Source: Nitrosovibrio sp. Nv4
GTDB lineage: Bacteria; Pseudomonadota; Gammaproteobacteria; Burkholderiales; Nitrosomonadaceae
NCBI RefSeq assembly: GCF_900215485.1
Contig: NZ_OCMZ01000002.1
Location: 620,001-684,000, forward strand
Direction: 5' to 3'
Length of the DNA stretch: 64,000 bases
Below, in pieces: positions 27,573 through 37,037 of the stretch; the stretch's first letter is position 1; each line of letters starts with the position of its first letter. Both the position numbers and the translations under genes were made by a program. The notes beneath the pieces were generated by a model. It saw nothing but the letters and a program-made list of their open reading frames with translations, had not been told where the DNA came from and searched no databases.

Positions 27573-27639
27573 AACAGGGCATGAAGCTGCCTGTTTCCAT
27601 GCGATCCTGCTACGTCTTCCTGGTTTCCGTAAGATCTCT

Positions 27640-28050
27640 TTACTCGATGACGTTCAGGGAGCCGGGCAGGTGGATGTTCTTGGGGTGGAGCTGGCACCAA
27701 ATGGTGAAGGCGCCGGCCTTGTCGGCTACGAAGCTGATATCCTTGGTTTCTCCCGCCTTGATGACTTCTTTGATTTTATACTCGTCAATGGAAAATCCCT
27801 CGCTGATAGGCGATTTGTTGTTTATTGTAATCTTTACCGAGGTCCCCTTTTTAACAGTCAACGCCTCGGGTTCATTGAGGACATTAAAAGCGCGAATATT
27901 TTTAACTGTCACGCCTTCGACCTTAAGCTCCGGAATGGTTGTGTCATAAGCGTTAATAACTACCGTAAATTTCTGTTCCGCTGCTTGGGCGGTCCCTGCC
28001 AACAGCAACCCAAAAGCAAGACTCACAAACATCGTTTTGGTTATTTTCAT
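27640..28050 (-). CDS. ncyA: Nitrosocyanin, red copper protein
   Basis: 136 residues. Signal peptide 1-24 (cleavage near AQA-A). The mature protein is a cupredoxin nearly identical in motif layout to N. europaea nitrosocyanin: [42 protein letters not shown] and [15 protein letters not shown]. The ligands Glu84, Cys119, His122 and His127 become 60, 95, 98 and 103 in mature numbering, as in the characterised protein. Nitrosocyanin is found in ammonia-oxidising bacteria and is proposed to act in ammonia or nitric oxide metabolism; its role is unsettled. AAAGGAAAG precedes the ATG and the gene is monocistronic. Confidence 0.96.
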   Translation of the reverse strand: MKITKTMFVSLAFGLLLAGTAQAAEQKFTVVINAYDTTIPELKVEGVTVKNIRAFNVLNEPEALTVKKGTSVKITINNKSPISEGFSIDEYKIKEVIKAGETKDISFVADKAGAFTIWCQLHPKNIHLPGSLNVIE

Positions 28051-28076
28051 CGTTACTTTCCTTTATTCAAATTGAC

Positions 28077-28105
28077 GTTTTAATGAAATGGCATCCAGCG
28101 GTCAA
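28077..28105 (-). promoter_or_regulatory. Putative nitrosocyanin promoter
   Basis: On the minus strand TTGACC (28100-28105), 17-nt spacer, TAAAAC (28077-28082), about 25 nt before the nitrosocyanin ATG. Spacing is ideal, the -10 is weak. Confidence 0.45.
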
Positions 28106-28187
28106 TACTTTAGATTGGATAGTGACGGATGTCAATGGTCAGCGCTTCTGTCTTCTCTTCCAGGGCTGCCGATGAAAATCCCTATTC

Positions 28188-29582
28188 TTATAAAGGGATT
28201 ACCGAAGCGTTCTTTTTCAGGCACCGCTGCAACAGCTTGTAGGTATCAGGATCGAAACCCGACATTGAGCGTGTCTCCAGTACATCTTCAAGCCCCCTCT
28301 CGTCTCCCACTGTTGCGAGATGGCACCAGCTCTCGAAGACATGAACCTCGGTGCGATTTGATGCCTCATCGTGTTCACGAATCCCGATCCTGCCTCCATA
28401 GGGCCAAGTCTTTAACCTGAAGGGGACCAGCGCCTGCTTGAGGCGCAGATAATGCAACTCGGGCTTCTCCTTGCCAGCGCATACGCCATCGCAGCGTTTT
28501 AGCTGGTAAGCGAAACAGGCGCCTTTGCCACTTTCAATCCCGATTACCCTGGGGCAGAGCCTGTTGTCTCTTGCAATGGCTGAAAGCGCTTCCGTGGCGG
28601 CCTTTTTCGATCTGAAGAGGCCATAGAGATGCTCGAAAACCTCCGGGTAAATTTCATCCCTGGTCACGATGTTTACCAATGGAATCTGGTTGAGGCCGTT
28701 TGCCAGGCTAAGCGAGAATAGATTGGGGGATCTGCGCAGAACACGGTTATAAACGGGCAGGCGTTCCTTGATCAGCCGCGATTCCAGCAGCAGCGCACCC
28801 AGTTCTCCAGCCGTCCCGATCCATTCAACACGGCGAACCTCCCGTCCGATACGCATGTCGTGGCTGGAGGAATGATCTCCACTGAAATGAGACATCACGC
28901 GAGATCGCAAGGTGACACTCTTGCCGATATAGAGAGGCAGATCGTTTTCTCCATAGAAGAGATAGACACCGGGACTATCCGGTATCTCTTCCAGGAACGC
29001 CGCATCCAGCCCTGCCGGCAGACTTGGCTCCCTCAAAAGCGAAGCAACGGCTTCAAGAATGCGGGCTTCTCCGAGTTCGCGCCTGGCTGCCTCCAGATAG
29101 GCGACCACCAGTTCCACATCACCCATGGCACGATGGCGTGCTTGCGTGCGGAGTCCATGCCGCTGCATGATTGCATCCAGCCCATGCCCTCTGTGCTGGG
29201 GATAGAGCTTGCGCGATAGCTTGACGGTGCACATGACCTTTTGCCTTAGGACGGCATCAAGGCGCCTGAATTCACTCTTGAGAAAGCCATGGTCAAAGCG
29301 CACGTTATGCGCTGCCAGTACTGTCCCCTCAATGTAGCCATAGAGTGTGTGCGCCACCTCTTCGAACGTCGGGGCATCCTTGACCATCTCGTTGGTGATG
29401 CCCGTCAAGCGGGATATGAAGGGCGGGATACTGATTCCCGGATTGACCAGTGTCTGCCAGCGCTCTGTTTCAATGCCGTATTCAAACCGGATCAAGGCAA
29501 TTTCGGTAATGCGGTCATGGAGAGGAGTACCCCCGGTGGTCTCCAGATCCAGGATGACGTAACTGGGCAGGTTTGAAAACAT
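28188..29582 (-). CDS. DnaQ-type exonuclease fused to UvrC-like GIY-YIG nuclease
   Basis: 464 residues. Residues 1-175 are a DEDDh exonuclease (VILDLETTGG, AAHNVRFDHGFL, HRAMGDVELVVAYL). Residues 205-290 are a GIY-YIG endonuclease domain like the UvrC N-terminus (SPGVYLFYGENDLPLYIGKS, then R and E residues in the expected places). The remainder resembles the UvrC/Cho linker with a Cys-rich segment (CFAYQLKRCDGVCAG). Such fusions are annotated as Cho-like or exonuclease proteins and probably act in DNA repair. The gene stands alone. Confidence 0.88.
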   Translation of the reverse strand: MFSNLPSYVILDLETTGGTPLHDRITEIALIRFEYGIETERWQTLVNPGISIPPFISRLTGITNEMVKDAPTFEEVAHTLYGYIEGTVLAAHNVRFDHGFLKSEFRRLDAVLRQKVMCTVKLSRKLYPQHRGHGLDAIMQRHGLRTQARHRAMGDVELVVAYLEAARRELGEARILEAVASLLREPSLPAGLDAAFLEEIPDSPGVYLFYGENDLPLYIGKSVTLRSRVMSHFSGDHSSSHDMRIGREVRRVEWIGTAGELGALLLESRLIKERLPVYNRVLRRSPNLFSLSLANGLNQIPLVNIVTRDEIYPEVFEHLYGLFRSKKAATEALSAIARDNRLCPRVIGIESGKGACFAYQLKRCDGVCAGKEKPELHYLRLKQALVPFRLKTWPYGGRIGIREHDEASNRTEVHVFESWCHLATVGDERGLEDVLETRSMSGFDPDTYKLLQRCLKKNASVIPL

Positions 29583-29812
29583 TACTTGTAGTCTTTACGT
29601 ATGTTAAAGAGTAACCAATCGGCCACCAGTGGCTTGCCCGGATATGGTCGAGCAGTTTTATGCTCAGGATGTATACCGCTGAGAGGCATTAACAGTGGGT
29701 ATGGCTCTGGTCCTGCTTGAGCCGATTATTGAAGGGCAGTGTAAACATTTATGGTTACAATTACATAACTTGTCATTTTCAATGATTATTACAGATAGAG
29801 AGGCCCTTTATT

Positions 29813-30976
29813 GTGACTCTGACTACCGATCAAAATCTCAACCCTGAAAAACTTTCGCCAACCGGGAGAAGAATGCTGGAGCTTCGAGATGAGGTCCTAT
29901 CGGAATGGGTAAAAAGGGTTCGGCAAACCATCAAAGAAGCCGAACGACTGCCTCACCCAGCCCTGATCAATACCTTCCCATTCCTATATGACAACCTTGC
30001 AGAAGCCATTACGCCGGACTACCCCAGGACGCCAGGGGATGAAAGCAACACTGTAGCTACTGAGCATGGCGGCGAACGCGCGCGACTGACCAACTACAAC
30101 GTTCATTCGGTTGTATCAGAATATCAAATACTGAGATGGTCGATCTTTGATGTTTTAAAGTCGAATGATGTTCAGCTCGACGATAACGAAGTTTTTCTGA
30201 TCAATGCTTCTATTGATGTATCGATACGCGAAGCAGTAAATGCTTTCGCTCTTGCGCAAGCAGCGCTGCGCGAAAGATTCGTCGCAGCTCTTACGCATGA
30301 TCTGAGAAATCCATTATCAAATGCGCACATTGCTGCCCAATTAATCGAGCAGTCGTCGGATTTAGCCAAGATAAAGGAATTTGCGGGACACATTGTAGCC
30401 AACCTCAAGCGTATGGATGGGATGATTCGGGATTTGCTCGATTCCGCCAGATTCCAGACTGGAGAACGGCTACAGCTTCGTCTCGAGGAATTCGACATGC
30501 AAGAGGTCGCAAAGGAAGTATGCGCACAATTCTCAGTCATGCACGGAGCACGTGTTCAACTCATTGCCGAGGCAGCCAGAGGCTGTTGGGATCGAGAGGC
30601 AATCAAAAGGGCCATCGAAAATCTTATTGGCAACGCGCTGAAATATGGCGCTCCTGACACTCCTATAAGGATCAAAATCGATTCGTTACACGAACGCGTG
30701 ATGCTGACCGTGCATAACGAGGGAGAACCCATACCACCGGAACAAATGGAGAGCATATTCCAGGTATTCCAAAGAGCAGGCGCTGCAAGCCAAGGGAACA
30801 AAGAAGGCTGGGGAATAGGCTTGCCCTATGTCCGTAGTGTTGCAGAAAGCCATGGCGGGAGTATTGGAGTCGATAGCTCGGTACATCGCGGAACGACTTT
30901 CATGATAGACATTCCAGTGGATGCAAGGCCCTATCAGCATACCCCAACGCTCGAGGGAAATAGGAAGTCGGATTGA
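29813..30976 (+). CDS. Soluble sensor histidine kinase
   Basis: 387 residues, no membrane segment. An N-terminal helical domain (about 20-150) resembles the RsbRD/globin-like sensor module. The H box ALTHDLRNPLSN follows at about 160, then N box NLIGNALKYG, G1/G2 region GWGIGLPYVRSVAESHGG and a C-terminal GTTFMIDIP. It should autophosphorylate on the H-box histidine in the cytoplasm. The start is GTG with GAGAGG 11 nt upstream. No response regulator gene is adjacent, so the partner is unknown. Confidence 0.88.
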   Translation: MTLTTDQNLNPEKLSPTGRRMLELRDEVLSEWVKRVRQTIKEAERLPHPALINTFPFLYDNLAEAITPDYPRTPGDESNTVATEHGGERARLTNYNVHSVVSEYQILRWSIFDVLKSNDVQLDDNEVFLINASIDVSIREAVNAFALAQAALRERFVAALTHDLRNPLSNAHIAAQLIEQSSDLAKIKEFAGHIVANLKRMDGMIRDLLDSARFQTGERLQLRLEEFDMQEVAKEVCAQFSVMHGARVQLIAEAARGCWDREAIKRAIENLIGNALKYGAPDTPIRIKIDSLHERVMLTVHNEGEPIPPEQMESIFQVFQRAGAASQGNKEGWGIGLPYVRSVAESHGGSIGVDSSVHRGTTFMIDIPVDARPYQHTPTLEGNRKSD

Positions 30977-31375
30977 TTCCGCATGGCAGACGCGCGCTCG
31001 AAAGTCAGGTATTAAAGGTGGTTCGGGTGTTCAAGATGGTCCTCACCTCTGCGTCCAAGAAAATAATTAGCGTTAAGTATTGACCCCCGGACAGTTAAGG
31101 TGTTAACGGGAATGCGGCCTGCTAACACCCCCTTTTGTTCACTTTGCGCTTATATCTGTTTTTACGGGTATCACCGGCATGGGAGTGTTAGCTTCAAGTA
31201 AATCCTTCTCGATTTTCGCGCAATTTCTATCCTAATAGATTGCGGCTAGTCTCTTCCCCTTGGATTGCATTGTGCCCCTGCATCGGGACGAAGTAAGCGG
31301 CTATAGTGCCCATCCTGTCGGTGGAGGCTTCAATATTCAAGGCAAAGAGAGCAAGCGAGCGAAAATCCAAGACCA
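30977..31375. other. Intergenic region with a weak hairpin
   Basis: No gene. GGTGTTA (31099-31105) and TAACACC (31123-31129) form a 7-bp stem with a 17-nt loop followed by CCCTTTT; a possible but weak terminator for the kinase gene. Confidence 0.35.
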
Positions 31376-31954
31376 TTAGTGCCGACGAAACGACGCCCTC
31401 TTTCTCCTGATTATTTCATTTCGCATTTCATGGAATTGCTCCCGCATTTCATGCTCGATGAAGACCTGTCCCACTGCCAAAGGAAACCAGATCTCCGGAA
31501 TTGTATCAGTGTGATGGATAACACGGGTTTGTGCGCCTTCATGGATCAGATAAGTAGTACCTTCCATCTTGCGCATGTTGCCACTGATCAGGTGGGTCCG
31601 AATTTTATCGAAGGGCATCAGCCTGATTTCCCGTGTTGACTTGAACGGATAGCTGATGGGCCCGTAAGTTGCAGCACCGCGCTGAAAAATCGTAATCGTA
31701 TCTCCAGAAACACTGGCAACCTTGCTCTCCCTTAAGTTGGAGACAAAATCAGCCATATGGTCAAAGTCAGTCAGCACGGCCCAGACCTCCTGCTGTGTTG
31801 CTGGAACGGAAAAAGTTACATCAACAATAATGCTTTCCCCGACCATTTTTACCTTGACTTCAATATCCCCACCTTCGGGCGAATCTGCTAGTGACGCTGT
31901 CGTAAATAGCACGGACCAAATGAACAGCAAGAGAGAAGCGTTTCTCATCGGCAT
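31376..31954 (-). CDS. Exported SRPBCC-fold protein, copy 1
   Basis: 192 residues from the ATG before the signal peptide (MPMRNASLLLFIWSVLF, cleavage near SLA). The mature part is a START/polyketide-cyclase-like fold: VDVTFSVPATQQEVWAVLTD at the start, then VASVSGDTITIFQRG and a long C-terminal helix. A paralog lies at 60821-61459 with the same segments. Such proteins bind hydrophobic ligands; the ligand is unknown. The alternative ATG two codons on is equally possible. Confidence 0.75.
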   Translation of the reverse strand: MPMRNASLLLFIWSVLFTTASLADSPEGGDIEVKVKMVGESIIVDVTFSVPATQQEVWAVLTDFDHMADFVSNLRESKVASVSGDTITIFQRGAATYGPISYPFKSTREIRLMPFDKIRTHLISGNMRKMEGTTYLIHEGAQTRVIHHTDTIPEIWFPLAVGQVFIEHEMREQFHEMRNEIIRRKRASFRRH

Positions 31955-32313
31955 ATAGGCAATGTCACAACACAAATACAAGGGAGGGAACCGGGTTACT
32001 TGCTCGTGGAATATAGGAGGGAAATCTGAGTTCGCTCTAAATTATAAACAGATCGTTCGAGTTGTCGTAAATTGAACACTATTACATAATTCAATAGGAA
32101 TGGAGTAATAGTGCACGCGGCAGCAGAAGAGCGGATCGGGGCCAAAGAAATCCATGGGCCCCGATGGGGAGAAAACGTCCATCATAGGGTACCTACTAGC
32201 CTCAAGTCGGACCTCCATGAGTGCGTCCACGCACAGTAGCAATAATGAGGGAGAATTCGCCTTGGCGGCTTGCCAGTCCCACAGCCGATGATTTTTACAG
32301 GAGGAGCCTCACG
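31955..32313. other. Intergenic region before the GST gene
   Basis: Divergent spacer. The GST start has a strong CAGGAGGAG site. Nothing else recognised. Confidence 0.4.
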
Positions 32314-32964
32314 ATGACCATTACCATTACCGCCTTTGAACGGTCGCCCGATGGCGGCAAGGGGCTGGCGCGTGACATGCGCGTGCGCTGGGCGCTTGAA
32401 GAAGTGGGCCAACCTTACGAAGTTCGCCTTATTTCATTCCGTGCGATGAAGGAACCAGCGCATCTGGCGCTTCATCCTTTCGGTCAGATTCCAACTTATG
32501 AGGAAGGCGATCTCGCGCTGTTCGAGACAGGGGCGATCGTGTTCCATATCGCCGAGCGCCACGCGGTCCTGTTGCCGGTCGATGCGAATGCCCGGGCCCG
32601 TGCGATCACCTGGATGTTTGCCGCGCTCAACACGGTGGAGCCGTCGATCCTTGAACTTGGAACTGCCAGGCTGTTGGAGGGCGACAAGCCTTGGAATAAG
32701 GAGCGCCTGCCATTAGTCGAGGAGCGTGTCCGAAAACGGCTGGACCAACTTTCCACTCGGCTGGGTGATGCCGACTGGCTCGATGGTGCGTTCAGCGCGG
32801 GCGACCTGATGATGGTGTCAGTGCTGCTCAGGCTGAAATCATCAGGCATTCTGGACGAATATCTGAACCTGGCCGCCTATGTCGTCCGCGGCGAGGCGCG
32901 GCCCGCATACAAGCGTGCTTTCGACGCTCAGTTGGCGGCTTTCACCGCCGCGTCGCATCGGTAA
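32314..32964 (+). CDS. Glutathione S-transferase family protein
   Basis: 216 residues. The N-terminal thioredoxin-like domain has ITAFERSPDGGKGLARDMR, HPFGQIPTYEEGDLALFE and a cis-Pro in GQIPT; the C-terminal helical domain contains WLDGAFSAGDLMMVSVL. Conjugates glutathione to electrophiles or acts in related redox reactions. The start was set at the ATG 7 nt after CAGGAGGAG, removing a 31-residue upstream extension. It lies directly before the broken integrase. Confidence 0.88.
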   Translation: MTITITAFERSPDGGKGLARDMRVRWALEEVGQPYEVRLISFRAMKEPAHLALHPFGQIPTYEEGDLALFETGAIVFHIAERHAVLLPVDANARARAITWMFAALNTVEPSILELGTARLLEGDKPWNKERLPLVEERVRKRLDQLSTRLGDADWLDGAFSAGDLMMVSVLLRLKSSGILDEYLNLAAYVVRGEARPAYKRAFDAQLAAFTAASHR

Positions 32965-33399
32965 CTCAACGAGATCGAGCCAGTCCATGTGGCCAATACC
33001 TGGGACTGGCGTGGCGCTACCGCCAAGGTTAGGGCGAATCGGGAGAAATCGCTGCTATCTCATATCTGGAATTATGCCAGGGAACGCGGCTTCACAGCGC
33101 TGGCCAATCCAGGCAAGGGCGTAAAGGGATACAGAGAAAATGGCCGAGACGTCTAAATTAACGATGATGTGTTCGCGGCCGTGAAAACAGTAGCAAGCCA
33201 GGCCGTGCGGGATGCAATGGATTTGGCGTATCTTACAGGGCAACGACCGGCCGACACGCTCAAAATGCGTGAGACAGATATACGCGACGGCATGCTGGTC
33301 GTCAAACAACGCAAATCTGTCAGGGATGGCAAGGCGGGAAAAGTGCTGCGCTTACGGCTAAACGACGATCGGGCGCGCTCAACGAGCTGGGGGACCTAA
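32965..33399 (+). pseudogene. Tyrosine integrase remnant
   Basis: One frame reads an integrase interior: HVANTWDWRGATAKVRANRE, LLSHIWNYARERGFTALANP, then GRDV followed by a TAA (33154-33156) where phage integrases often have Tyr, then INDDVFAAVKTVASQ and LAYLTGQRPADTLKMRETDI with the first catalytic Arg. The start of the gene and everything after about 33390, including the catalytic Tyr, are missing. It is a decayed phage or island integrase. Confidence 0.8.
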
Positions 33400-33488
33400 T
33401 GGAACAGTTCCAGTGCGGTATTAAAGGAACAAGCAAGTTAATCAGGGATTTTCTTCACAAAGAAGCAAGAAATTTCCTCCATCTTTTC

Positions 33489-35003
33489 CTATTCGTTGCT
33501 GAGGAGTAAGCGAACATTGACCGTTGGATTTCCCATCGCTTTATGGGGGAAATGATCTCCAAATAGACTTTGATCAAGTGGTTCAACCCAAACTCCCAAT
33601 TTTCCTCTAGAAACAGAATCTAAGGGCAATTCAAAATCAAAGTGTACAACTGCATTTTCAACACAATTGGCGCATTTCTCCACTTCGACAGGTTGGAAGA
33701 AGGCTTTGGAAGCGATGGTTTTTCCATCTTTCAAAAGATGCACTTTAAAACTGCCCGGTATTTTTAAACGATTTATACCTTTTACTCGTATATTGACGAA
33801 ATCCGTATGCACAAAGAATTTCTCTGAAGCAAGTGTTGAACCTTTGGTTTTTACTTGCATACTCAATGCCATAGAAGGAGGTTTAATTTCATAACCTACA
33901 TCCAGACCATTGATAGAATCAATGATTTCAACTGTATTGAGTTTAGGCGGTTTTTCAGTTAAAGGAGGTAAATTTGTCAGAGCCGGTATTGTAAAAATTT
34001 GACGGCTTTGAGCCGACTCAACTGTGCTCAATAAGCCGTTCAAATTGGTAGCTTGCATCGCTGTTTGCCATTGCCAGAACAATCGATCCAAATTGCAATG
34101 GTAGAACCAGAAAACAGGATCAAAGGCCGCGACATCTTGAAGGCTCATGGTATCCCCGATAGACACATGGCCTCCATCGTGCCCAGCTATTGTCGTATTG
34201 TTTGGTCGATTATCAATAAGGCCAGTGTAATCTTCCCAGTCGGTTTTGGTAGATGCCCGAGTGAAATCATCAAGCACACCATAAGATACAAAATTTGCTT
34301 GTATATCTGACGCGTTATATCTTGTCGTAACATAGCCTTTGCGGTAGCCTCCACCGATATCTACTGGAAGAGTATAACTGGCGAATGGTACTTGGTTAAA
34401 AATGTCAGGCAATGGAGTCGAAATATCCCAGTAGGGAAGAGTAACATTTTCACATCCTGGTACCGAACGAAGTGCATTCTCAAAACCTACTAGATAGGCT
34501 CGATGCCAAGGATTGTAACCCGGTATATGGTGCATGCAATAAGGATTCGGGCGACCGTGCACACCTGCCTGAGCAAAGTAACTGTTCGGATCGTCAATAT
34601 CCTTTGCCATGATTCCAGAAAATGCCTTCTTGAGATTGCTAAGTTCTGTGCTCGACAGAGTCGTAATCTCTTTACGAATTCTTGTTGCTTTGCTTATGTT
34701 AGAAGTCAAGCTCGTCAGACCCGTCAGTTTGGGTTGTGACAAGATATTGGTGCCTTTTGGATAATCGTTTGTCATCCAGTTCAAAAATGTCTGTACCCAA
34801 CCTGCGGACCAAGGTGCACTTGGAGGCCGGGGCATGTTACCGGATGAAACCTGGCCGTAAATTCCTGGTGCATTGTTTTTAACTGCACTATAATCACTTA
34901 AATCAAGACCTTGCGATCTCATGTGAGCGATGTCTGTGGTATTAAACATATTTCGAATATCGCCGTACCACGTTGGGTTCGGAACGGTATTATTAGCAGC
35001 CAT
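33489..35003 (-). CDS. Tyrosinase family (type 3 copper) protein
   Basis: 504 residues. The CuA site histidines are likely His149, His158 and His167 (in HHIPGYNPWHR); CuB is His275, His279 (GHDGGHVS) and His302 (DPVFWFYHCNLDRLF). Together they bind the dicopper centre that oxidises phenols to quinones. The C-terminal 180 residues form a beta-rich domain as in plant and fungal polyphenol oxidases. No signal peptide. AAGGG lies 8 nt before the chosen ATG; an ATG at 35060 adds 19 residues. The base composition is clearly more AT-rich than its neighbours, and the gene lies between integrase and phage relics, so it was probably acquired by transfer. Confidence 0.88.
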   Translation of the reverse strand: MAANNTVPNPTWYGDIRNMFNTTDIAHMRSQGLDLSDYSAVKNNAPGIYGQVSSGNMPRPPSAPWSAGWVQTFLNWMTNDYPKGTNILSQPKLTGLTSLTSNISKATRIRKEITTLSSTELSNLKKAFSGIMAKDIDDPNSYFAQAGVHGRPNPYCMHHIPGYNPWHRAYLVGFENALRSVPGCENVTLPYWDISTPLPDIFNQVPFASYTLPVDIGGGYRKGYVTTRYNASDIQANFVSYGVLDDFTRASTKTDWEDYTGLIDNRPNNTTIAGHDGGHVSIGDTMSLQDVAAFDPVFWFYHCNLDRLFWQWQTAMQATNLNGLLSTVESAQSRQIFTIPALTNLPPLTEKPPKLNTVEIIDSINGLDVGYEIKPPSMALSMQVKTKGSTLASEKFFVHTDFVNIRVKGINRLKIPGSFKVHLLKDGKTIASKAFFQPVEVEKCANCVENAVVHFDFELPLDSVSRGKLGVWVEPLDQSLFGDHFPHKAMGNPTVNVRLLLSNE

Positions 35004-35220
35004 GATAATGACCCTTAAGTGTTGTTTAACTAATAGTTGCGTATTGATACTAGCTAACATCTAACAAGCGCGTTGAAAAACTATCTGCGTTGCCGCTACA
35101 ACGTTTAAAACAGGGTCACATACATTTGTAGCATTGTGACCAACAAGCACCATTAAGCGCGGGAATGGATGAGCTAGCAAGCTGTAGAAACATACAGCTT
35201 GGCAAATCTGGAAAAAAGGG

Positions 35221-35529
35221 GGTCATACCGATACAGGTGTTACCCACACTGGAATTCTAGCTCGCCTTTCCGATGAGTATTGGTGGCGCAGGGCATTGCG
35301 CAAAAATCACGTGCGGCAGTTCGAACACGGCGCGATTCGTCTGGGACTGGTGCATAGCCGCGAGGGCAAGTATGTCAGCGATGAGAATTTGAAGAGGCGG
35401 CGGAAACAAAACCGCCGTAACCGAGCCATTCTCGAACACTGCATCGCAACAAATGAGCTGGGCAAGGAATATAGGGTACTGCTGGTGCTACTTAACGGTT
35501 GCTGTCAGGGATACTTTAGGGAAAACTAA
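35221..35529 (+). pseudogene. Phage P2 gpA-like replication endonuclease fragment
   Basis: The frame reads ILARLSDEYWWRRALRKNH, then VRQFEHGAIRLGLVH and KRRRKQNRRNRAILE, a segment characteristic of P2-type replication gene A proteins. The upstream catalytic part is missing and the frame ends in unrelated residues after NELGKEYR. With the tRNA-Asn 120 nt downstream it marks a degraded prophage. Confidence 0.75.
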
Positions 35530-35649
35530 AGATAAATATTCCACCCTGCGATAGGTGGGTTTTAGAGGGGTTTTTGGTCAAGATTTTGGTCAAGTTGAAG
35601 GTACCCCTGGAGGGGTATATTCAGTATCTTCTTGATTTATCTTAGGTTT

Positions 35650-35725
35650 TGGCTCCCCGACCAGGGCTCGAACCTGGGACCTGCGGATTAACAGTCCGTC
35701 GCTCTACCGACTGAGCTATCGGGGA
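35650..35725 (-). tRNA. tRNA-Asn (GTT)
   Basis: A 76-nt cloverleaf with encoded CCA. Acceptor TCCCCGA/TCGGGGA, anticodon loop CTGTTAA with GTT, T arm GGTTCGAGC. Its 3' end faces the prophage relics at 32.9-35.5 kb, consistent with use as an integration site. Confidence 0.97.
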
Positions 35726-36117
35726 ATTGAAGAGGTGCATATACTAATAGCTTGGGCCCACCTGGTCAATGCTGTAGCCCAAGTAATTACGATAGCGGAA
35801 GTATTAGTGGGTCGGCTGGTAACGCGGAAACGCAGGCATTCCATTCCGAATTAATCTGCTGCCACTGGTCGATATGAGTGGGTAAAGCTGGGCAGCAGCC
35901 GGATTTCACGCTACTGGAGCCCCCCCTCGTCACGCTACACTGCGCAAATCCGGCTTGGTTATCTGCACCCTTGTGCAGTTTATCTGAGGGGAATCAACGA
36001 TAGACTTTCTGCTGAGTGAAAGAGGCCGGATTATGTTTAATTACCGATGCCTGCACCGCCAGCGTATTTCAAAAATATGAATGCGCCGACATCGGACCAT
36101 TTCGTTTAAATCGTCGC
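35726..36117. other. Intergenic region after tRNA-Asn
   Basis: No gene or repeat recognised. Confidence 0.4.
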
Positions 36118-36279
36118 TCAATACTCTTTCTCTGGCACGACGATAACCTTCTCGCTGGCCCCAGGTTCTCCTTGCGGGCCTTGGGGACCTTGAGGGCCAG
36201 GTTTACTTGAGCCTATCGATATGCAGCCGGTAATTCCTGCAAGCATTACTACTACCGTAAGCAGCTTTAAGTTTTTCAT
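36118..36279 (-). CDS. Small lipoprotein with collagen-like repeat
   Basis: 53 residues. Lipobox GITGC at about residues 15-19, so a lipoprotein; the mature 35 residues contain Gly-X-Y repeats (GPQGPQGPQGEPG) and end VVPEKEY. AAGG lies 8 nt before the ATG, which excludes a longer frame to 36420. Short collagen-like lipoproteins occur in other proteobacteria; function unknown. Confidence 0.7.
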   Translation of the reverse strand: MKNLKLLTVVVMLAGITGCISIGSSKPGPQGPQGPQGEPGASEKVIVVPEKEY

Positions 36280-37037
36280 AAGTAACCTTTTTAGGTTGAT
36301 TTTAGTTGCTGACGCATCTAAAACATACCCTAAAGCTGTAGCTGTAACTGTTCGTTGCCGCACACTCGCCCGTTGTGGGGCCCTCTTCTGCTTACCGTGG
36401 TTGAGAGGACATCTTTGCATTCAGGTCAGCGAAGAATCCCAACTAAATAGCAGCCGCTGGATCATCTCCGGCTAACTCCGCTCGTGCCGAGGTTCTATCC
36501 ATTTTTCCTGTCGATCTGTTGGAAATTTTTCTTGACATTTCACAGTAATCCACATAGTCACGGAAATTTCATAATCACCCATGATTACCAGTGATAAACC
36601 CGCATGAAGCGTAGTTTTCAATTCAACCTATTGATAATAAATGTATTTTACAAACGTTTAAAAAATAGCCAAACGGGAAATATTGTTACAACTGGGTGAC
36701 TTACCCACCGTGTACAGAGGTTATCAACAAACTTATCCACAGCAATTGTGGACAATAAAACCCATTCCACTCTCGGGAAAACAGACCCTTGCAGTGTGGC
36801 GTTGCAGTCGCCGGGGGCTGAACCTCGGGCACGTCGCGTGCAAGAGCTTTCATGGCTTTCGGATATCGTGCAAGCGTTTACACCCGACCGACGATCGGCA
36901 GCAGACGCGCCGTCCCGTCGCGATATTACACCTTCTGCACTGCATGGGTGCTCATGCTCATCAGAGAAAGAGTAGGGGCATTAAATATTTGCCCTCGGGA
37001 AATACAAGAGTCGGGTAGCGATTAATGCAACAACAAT
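36280..37037. other. Long gene-free region holding DnaA-box repeat copy 1
   Basis: No convincing gene in about 760 nt. It contains repeat copy 1 (36631-36760). The rest shows no recognised feature. Confidence 0.5.
36631..36760 (+). repeat. 130-bp direct repeat with DnaA-box-like sites, copy 1
   Basis: Aligns without length change to 39023-39152. The most conserved part is a DnaA-box cluster: TTATCAACA (36721), TTATCCACA (36733-36741, a consensus DnaA box) and, inverted, TGTGGACAA (36747-36755). The shared left block is AAAAAATAGCC followed by GGGAAATA. Confidence 0.75.

Noticed and set aside
36700-36760. Chromosomal replication origin
   Set aside because: DnaA boxes are present, but no dnaA, dnaN, gyrB or AT-rich unwinding region is adjacent and the element is repeated 2.4 kb away; treated as a repeat.
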